Shown here piece after piece: positions 59,574 through 64,000 of a stretch of 64,000 bases of DNA. Location: NCBI GenBank assembly GCA_016617855.1, contig JAECUM010009467.1, positions 28,672-92,671 on the forward strand, read 5' to 3'. Origin of the DNA: Megalonaias nervosa (lineage: Eukaryota > Mollusca > Bivalvia > Unionida > Unionidae). A program made the translations under genes and the position numbers. The stretch's first letter is position 1, and each line of letters starts with the position of its first letter. The notes beneath the pieces are model-generated. The model searched no databases. It saw nothing but the letters and a program-made list of their open reading frames with translations, and had not been told where the DNA came from.

Positions 59574-60682
59574 TCACTTCTTTTTATAGTCGATGAGTTG
59601 CGAAGCGTCGATCCAAGAGTCAAAACTGGGAGGATATCCTTTCCAACGTACTTTGACTTCTTTGACACGTTTTGTTCCTACTTTTCGGGTTCTTCGATCG
59701 AGTATGCTTTCGATCTCGTACACTTTGTCTTCTGTTTTGGTCACACGTTGTAACTCGGGCAAGTAAAACGTTCCTTTTAAAACTTATCCGTTCATGTCTT
59801 CTAATTTATAGACGGGAGGATGACGGCCACGCACACGTTCGGTGACACGAAACAATTCGGTAGTCCAGTTGGGCAAGTAACCTTTGTCGAAAGTGCGTTT
59901 GGTTTTGCCAATGCACACCCAATCTCCTGTTGCCAATACTTCAGTTTTCTTGGGGACAGTCACTGTTGGGGACGTACCAAACAGACGCTCGAAGACGGTC
60001 ACTTCGTTGTCGGGAGTCACTTCTTGGCGGGTAAGTCCGATGCTTCGATGGTAAGATTGGTTGTACGCTTGGACGGGGTGCGGTAAGACGTCGATGTACT
60101 TGAGTGTGTTGATGCGTAAAATATTTCCACATGCGTTCTTTCAAGGTGCGTTGAAAACGTTCCACGATGCTGGCTTTGGTTTTGGGATTCTCGGTGGTGA
60201 AAAAAATGAATGTCACGTTTCTTCAATTCTTTTTGGAAGGCTTGGTTCAGAAATTCGGTGTCTTTGTCGGTTTGCCATCGAAGAGGGTGACGACCACTTT
60301 GTTTCAACACCAGTTGGAGGGCTCGCACTAACTCACTGCTCGATTTGGAAGTCAATGGCACGACCCATGCAAATTTGGAAAAGACGTCGATGACACAAAA
60401 CAAATATTTGTAGCCACGATTGTAGGTGGCCAAATGAGAGACATCGGCTAAATCGGCTTGCCATTGATGATCGATGCCCTCCACTCGGGTGCGACATCTG
60501 GAAAATTTTCGTCGAATGGGTTTGTGTAAAGTGTACGTGGCTTGTTCTTGTAACCAGCGTTGTACTTGAGATAAACAGATACTTTTCAGTCGAGTTTTGG
60601 CAGCACGATACAATTTCTTAACTCCTCCGTAACCAGCAGGATGAGCTGGATCGTAGTAAATGCTGGTTAACACCTTCTCCAT
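59574..60682 (-). pseudogene. Polinton-type integrase (rve DDE core plus chromodomain), frameshifted
   Basis: Starts at ATG 60682 (MEKVLTSIYYDPAHPAGYGG). An N-terminal helical region with RWLQEQATYTLHKPIRRKF is followed by the retroviral-type core: WQADLADVSHLA (first Asp), KYLFCVIDVFSKFAWVVPL, WQTDKDTEFLN (second Asp). A piece in a second frame has SIVERFQRTLKERMW (the catalytic Glu). A third has the SH3-like region (WVCIGKTKRTFDKGYLPNWT). A fourth has a chromodomain (VYEIESILDRRT, VRWKGYPPSFDSW). Breaks lie near 60220, 60020 and 59780. A chromodomain at the C-terminus is a hallmark of Polinton integrases. Its stop overlaps the region just upstream of the membrane-protein gene. Confidence 0.9.
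59580..59592 (-). promoter_or_regulatory. TATA-like box before the membrane-protein gene
   Basis: On the minus strand ACTATAAAAAGAAG ends about 12 nt before the ATG at 59568. It is close to the start codon, so it may serve a downstream start site or be coincidental: it overlaps the end of the integrase gene. Confidence 0.35.
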
Positions 60683-60685
60683 GTT

Positions 60686-60895
60686 TTAATAAGTGATCCA
60701 CTCTTCGCTGATGGTACTCTGAAGTGGTTTAGAAACGGTTTTACGTGTCCGATGTGCCACAGGAGTAGAAGTCGAAGGTAGTTTTGGTGGTGGTGGTGGT
60801 GGTGGTAATGGGATGGCTTTGGTCTTCTTTTCTTTTTTCACTTCTGGTTTCCCTTCTTTCTTTTTCACTTCTGTCGAAGGCGGAGTTGACATCAT
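60686..60895 (-). CDS. small Pro/Lys-rich protein of the viral block
   Basis: A 69-codon frame starting MMSTPPSTEVKKKEGK, with a run of eight prolines and an RTRKTVSKP-type basic stretch, ending in ISEEWITY three bases before the integrase start. Its ATG overlaps the previous gene's stop in ATGA. It may be an independent gene or the second half of a larger Pro-rich protein begun at about 61173. No known domain. Confidence 0.5.
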   Translation of the reverse strand: MMSTPPSTEVKKKEGKPEVKKEKKTKAIPLPPPPPPPKLPSTSTPVAHRTRKTVSKPLQSTISEEWITY

Positions 60896-61226
60896 CTTTT
60901 TAACTCAAGCTTTAAGTTCTTCTCGTTGCGGTGTAGGGAAGGGGTCAACAAGGACGCTGCAATCTTACTAGGGATGGGAGCTGCTGACGGTGTTTGAAAG
61001 ACTTCTCGCGCCTCTTCTTCCTCAGGCATACGTGAGGCTACGTCTGTCTTGACCGCTGGGGGTGGTAGTGGTGGTGTTGGTTGACTTTTCATCAAGGCCT
61101 TAAGATCTTTCAGAGTGGGTAGAGCTGTTTCGTCTAAAGCTTTCTGGTGAAAGAGTTGCAGTCGTTGTAACAATTGACCGTACCGTTGAGATCCCTTTTA
61201 TCTTCTTGGATCATTTTATCTTCATC
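60892..61226 (-). CDS. unrecognised helical/Pro-rich protein of the viral block
   Basis: About 95 codons including LKDLKALMKSQPTPPLPPPA and AAPIPSKIAASLLTPSLHRN. The start is uncertain: no ATG lies in the open frame from 61173, while an ATG in a different frame at about 61213 would need a frameshift. The end forms an ATGA overlap with the next Pro-rich frame. Its position between the GG-motif protein and the integrase is conserved-looking, but the function is unknown. Confidence 0.45.
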
Positions 61227-61678
61227 CTCCCAGGATGTTTCCCAATAGTTCTCTCAGCAAGGGTCCTCCTATTGTTCCCATTACTCCTTTCAGTAAGGGT
61301 GCTCCCACTGTTCCTATTACACCTTTCAGTAACATGGGCAAGAAGGGCAAAATTCCTCCTCGTTGCACCAACATCTTTTTCTTTTGAACAATGGGTATTT
61401 TCTTTTGGACCATTTGGCGAAGAACGTGTCGATGTTTGGCTAAGCATTCTTTCTGGTGTTTAGACAAAAGGTATTGTGTCTTTCAAGACATTCAGACAAC
61501 ATTCGCACACGGTATCGATGACGTCTTTGGAGGCAGTTTGAATGTGTTGTTTTCGCATGGGTGGAGGAGATTTGGACAGGACGGACAACATGTCCCAATG
61601 TTTGGCTAAACGAGGTGGCAGTCCTTTCCTTTTCTTTCCTTTGGGGGTAGAAGAGGAATGTCTTTTTTGGGGTGACAT
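61222..61678 (-). pseudogene. GG-motif hydrophobic virion-type protein, one frameshift
   Basis: Starts at ATG 61678 (MSPQKRHSSSTPKGKKRKGL). The first frame runs to a conserved-looking Cys-containing helix (DVIDTVCECCLNVLKDTIPF). The second frame, overlapping at 61467, continues with LAKHRHVLRQMVQKK, KKKMLVQRGGILPFLPMLLK and a Gly-rich hydrophobic tail ending ILGG at 61222. A basic helix followed by QRGG and a hydrophobic tail is seen in small Polinton-encoded proteins thought to be virion components. The function is unproven. The frame break is close to 61465. Confidence 0.6.
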
Positions 61679-61734
61679 CTTTCTCGGTGGTTCGTTGGTT
61701 CCGTGGCACACAGCAAAAAATACACTAACGTCAA

Positions 61735-61992
61735 TGACTTGTCACACGATCTTTTATCCTTTTTTGGGGACCATCGCTTCGTCATAAAGGTGACAATGTA
61801 TTTTCCAAAATCGCCAAAGAATCCTCTTTGATGGCTCCTCTTTTTCTTTGGACGAGTGTGTCTTTTCTGGAGGTGACGTCTATGTTTGACCAAGTGTTTT
61901 TTTGGATGACGTGACTGTTTTCTTTTTCCTTTTCCTTTTTGGACCGAAGAAGGAACACGATGGTAATGGTGTGCAGTTCTTGGAGGGGCCAT
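61735..61992 (-). CDS. small Arg/Lys/His-rich protein, probable DNA-condensing virion protein
   Basis: Starts at ATG 61992 (MAPPRTAHHYHRVPSSVQKG). The next 70 residues are dominated by Arg, Lys and His (KGKGKRKQSRHPKKHLVKHR), then HQRGFFGDFGKYIVTFMTKR. The open frame continues to 61606, overlapping the next gene. The composition makes a natural end near 61740 more likely, with a possible small lesion there. Such proteins are candidates for protein VII-like genome packaging. A TATA-like TATAAAAAAAG lies about 55 nt upstream. Confidence 0.6.
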
Positions 61993-62042
61993 CTTTGGGG
62001 GTTCAGCAGCACAACAACACTAAACCTATCGTTTGCCTCAGG

Positions 62043-62056
62043 TCTTTTTTTATACT
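62043..62056 (-). promoter_or_regulatory. TATA-like box upstream of the basic protein gene
   Basis: Minus-strand CAGTATAAAAAAAGACC is located about 55 nt before the ATG at 61992, an ordinary distance for a eukaryotic core promoter plus a short leader. It follows the stop of the upstream remnant (62091). Confidence 0.5.
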
Positions 62057-62090
62057 GGAATGCGTTGCCACTGATTATCTTTACGTCATA

Positions 62091-62222
62091 TCAACTTGAT
62101 GACAGGCAACACACGTCGTGGAGGAGTTCGCAACGGACTAAATCGGGACAGTTCTTGCTTAGACAAATCCAGTAAACTCTGTAACACACCCGTTCTCTCT
62201 TGGACTTTGATTTTGCGGGGCA
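62091..62222 (-). pseudogene. C-terminal remnant of an unidentified viral-block gene
   Basis: A coherent 43-codon stretch without a start codon: RKIKVQERTGVLQSLLDLSK then ELSRFSPLRTPPRRVLPVIK, ending TGA at 62091. Its GC content and spacing match the viral genes downstream. The upstream part is gone: sequence beyond 62280 is AT-rich and non-coding. The parent family is not recognised. Confidence 0.45.
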
Positions 62223-62279
62223 GGTACTGTAACAAGATAACCGAGTTGGGATTTCGGACTTAGAACACTGTTGATGGTG

Positions 62280-63275
62280 ATAAAAATACACAAATTTATT
62301 GATGTATGATTTAAATAAGAAAATAAATATGATACGTGCGTGTATGGGTCCAAACATTGGACAAATTTACATAATGCGCACGAAACCTATAAATGCAACA
62401 AATATAAATACAAATGAATGACTTTACATAGCACAAGGACAAGGTGAACAAATCACAGCAATTTCACACATGAACATAATGGGTGTTTTACTCAATAGTA
62501 AAAAATGATGGATTCACTCAACTAGTGAAAAATGAGATTGTTTTACTCAAATAGTAAAATGCGGTAAATTGATTGGAGAGATATTATACAAAAATATCTT
62601 ATACTCTCCCAAAACAATGGGTATAACAAAACCCAAAAATTAGCCCACGGCTAAAAGATTACATACATGGAGTAACACAAAAAAACACTCCGTCAAAATT
62701 ACACTTGGCTATCAGTCACACTGGTCAATCAAGTAAGTATCATTACAGGTAGTCACCGACCACCTTTCAATTCTTTCTGTGGTTAGCTCTGTAGCTGGTA
62801 CCACGTCGACCCCGATCACTCTGGTCAGCTCTACACTCTAGTTACTCTATTCACTCTAGTCAGCTCTACAGCTGCTATGTTCACTCTGGTCACCCTGGTC
62901 AGCTGAAAATACAACTAATACCGTGTACTATTCATGACACAGGCATATAAGATAAAACGTAATGACGTTATATACGGTAAGTTATGTAAATTACATCATC
63001 GGAACAATATTACAGAACAATAAACAGGTTCGAAAGTGAACTCGTGTCCGATGAGATTCCTATGGTATTAAACGTTTCTTAATAAAATGCAACTTTATTT
63101 TGCTAATATAAGATCTCTTCCTAAGTCACAACAAGAATAGAAAAATATTTGCGTTTTACTACACAAGCCAAAGCTACATTGAAAACATACAAAAATGAAC
63201 GTGGTAATACCAAAAATAGCTATAGCTTACAATATACAAAAGAAATAATATACATAAGGAATGTATAAATGACAT
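62280..63275. other. AT-rich non-coding interval interrupting the viral gene block
   Basis: No coding frame. Short palindromes (TTTTACTCAATAGTAAAA-type, about 62480-62570) and a loosely repeated CACTCTGGTCAGCTCTACA motif (about 62815-62905) are present. It separates the GG-motif gene at 63.6-64.0 kb from the rest and could be a host-derived insertion or viral intergenic DNA. Confidence 0.5.
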
Positions 63276-63276
63276 A

Positions 63277-63552
63277 CCTCTACAGCTGAAGACATGCAAG
63301 TCCCTAAGTAGACTGCTTACTGACAAGACTTTCCGTAATGTGAAGATATCACATTGCGGTGAAGCATTTATACATATGGGATGTAGTCTGCTAGATGTAA
63401 ATAGGTTTTTTTCCCATCAAGAGCACTTCGCACGTGCGGCAGGGATGAACCGAACTCACTATTTTGAAATAATGTACGCGATACATAAATCACCCTCGGG
63501 CATCGTTGTACACAAGAGAAACGAAACCCGAGTGCATGTATTAAATAAATAG
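63277..63552 (+). CDS. unrecognised plus-strand ORF or exon in the viral block
   Basis: The frame is open from about 63277; the first ATG is at 63340 (MKISHCGEAFIHMGCSLLDV), and it ends TAG at 63552. An acceptor-like CCTCTACAG precedes the open stretch. The composition (HYFEIMYAIHKSPSGIVVHK) looks protein-like, but no domain is recognised. It is the only plus-strand candidate in this block and overlaps the open tail of the convergent minus-strand gene. Confidence 0.35.
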   Translation, partial: PLQLKTCKSLSRLLTDKTFRNVKISHCGEAFIHMGCSLLDVNRFFSHQEHFARAAGMNRTHYFEIMYAIHKSPSGIVVHKRNETRVHVLNK

Positions 63553-63559
63553 AGAGATT

Positions 63560-63984
63560 TATACAATTCCGTGACAGGTACTTTGTGAGCAGCGGCCACT
63601 GCCGCTAAACAGGAAGAGGGTGTCACCACTGGAGAAGAAGAGTTTGGAGACGCTCTCTTGTGGGTTGAAGCTGTTTTCTGTGGACTGTTCTTTTTCAGAG
63701 GCTGTGACCTGGTCTTGACACCGTTGCTCTTTTTCTTTTTCTTCTGGGTACGTTTGGGTGTGGCTTTTTTCTTGGGGACGACTTTGGGAGCATTAGGACC
63801 CCATTTTAAGAGGGAACGAATGATGACACCTCCTAGAGAACCGCTTCCTCCAGGTTTCAAAATGATTTGCTTTTTGGTTTGAGTGTCAATGCGAGGATCG
63901 GCTAGCTGCGTCAAGGCGACTTTGTTTCTCTCAAAAAAACGTTTGGTTTGACGTGGAATCTGAATGATGCCTCGCAGTAATTAA
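63560..63984 (-). pseudogene. second GG-motif basic virion-type protein, start codon lost or outside
   Basis: The frame opens after a TAA near 63985 and has no ATG near its beginning. The first codons read LRGIIQIPRQTKRFFERNKV, then LADPRIDTQTKKQIILKPGG, a Gly-rich hydrophobic segment (SGSLGGVIIRSLLKWG) and a long Lys/Arg-rich tail (KKATPKRTQKKKKK). The layout (basic helix, KKQIILxxGG, hydrophobic segment) mirrors the protein at 61222-61678. The true C-terminus is probably near 63560, since the rest of the open frame covers a plus-strand ORF. A CTG occupies the likely start position. Confidence 0.5.
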
Positions 63985-64000
63985 CGTGCTGTCACCATAA

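Noticed and set aside
61211..61709. Other frames over the GG-motif gene as separate genes
   Set aside because: They are shadows of the frames that carry the conserved-looking helix and the GG motif.

Overview
This window is eukaryotic nuclear DNA, most likely from a marine invertebrate and plausibly a mollusc. It is AT-rich and intron-containing. It is full of tRNA-derived SINEs, 5'-truncated non-LTR retrotransposons, hAT and Tc1/mariner-type DNA transposons, and minisatellites. No bacterial operon, rRNA gene, free-standing tRNA gene or CRISPR array is visible. The mollusc assignment is an inference from the SINE and repeat style, not from a diagnostic gene.

The one host gene that can be assembled is on the minus strand. 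Five exons with matching splice sites and phases (39825-39693, 31966-29348, 27447-27224, 17789-17553, 8684-8485) encode the first 1114 residues of a PARP12/ZC3HAV1 (ZAP)-like protein: a long Gly/Arg/Lys-rich N-terminus, five CCCH zinc fingers and two WWE domains. Any ADP-ribosyltransferase domain would lie beyond the left edge. The introns are packed with minisatellites and transposons.

Left third (1-30 kb): a CR1/L2-type LINE remnant, SINE copies, a 1.03 kb Tc1/mariner-type element with TA duplications, a 39-bp minisatellite with a 196-bp higher-order period, an internally deleted hAT element (6.47-8.16 kb), a 29-bp minisatellite, 55-60, 62 and about 75-bp tandem arrays, and a near full-length but frameshifted hAT element (21.83-24.41 kb) inserted cleanly into the 62-bp array.

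Middle (30-53 kb): the large zinc-finger exon, an RTE-type LINE 3' end, a CR1/jockey-type LINE 3' end with its YADD motif, a LINE-like ORF1 with a zinc knuckle, a decayed L1/Tx1-type LINE, 36-bp and 48-bp minisatellites, and two more SINEs with exact target-site duplications.

Right end (about 55.4-64 kb): a compact, visibly more GC-rich block of minus-strand genes, recognised as an endogenous Polinton/adintovirus-like element. In transcription order it holds a GG-motif protein, a small C-terminal remnant, a basic protein, a second GG-motif hydrophobic protein, a Pro-rich pair, a chromodomain integrase, a two-segment membrane protein, a penton-like minor capsid protein, a pX-like core peptide, a hexon-like major capsid protein and an adenain-like protease. 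Most of the larger genes carry one to three frameshifts but few point stops. No protein-primed DNA polymerase or packaging ATPase is visible in the window. The left flank of this block (52.8-55.3 kb) has an unrecognised 139-codon ORF, a repeat with four TGACGTCA sites and a 46-bp minisatellite.
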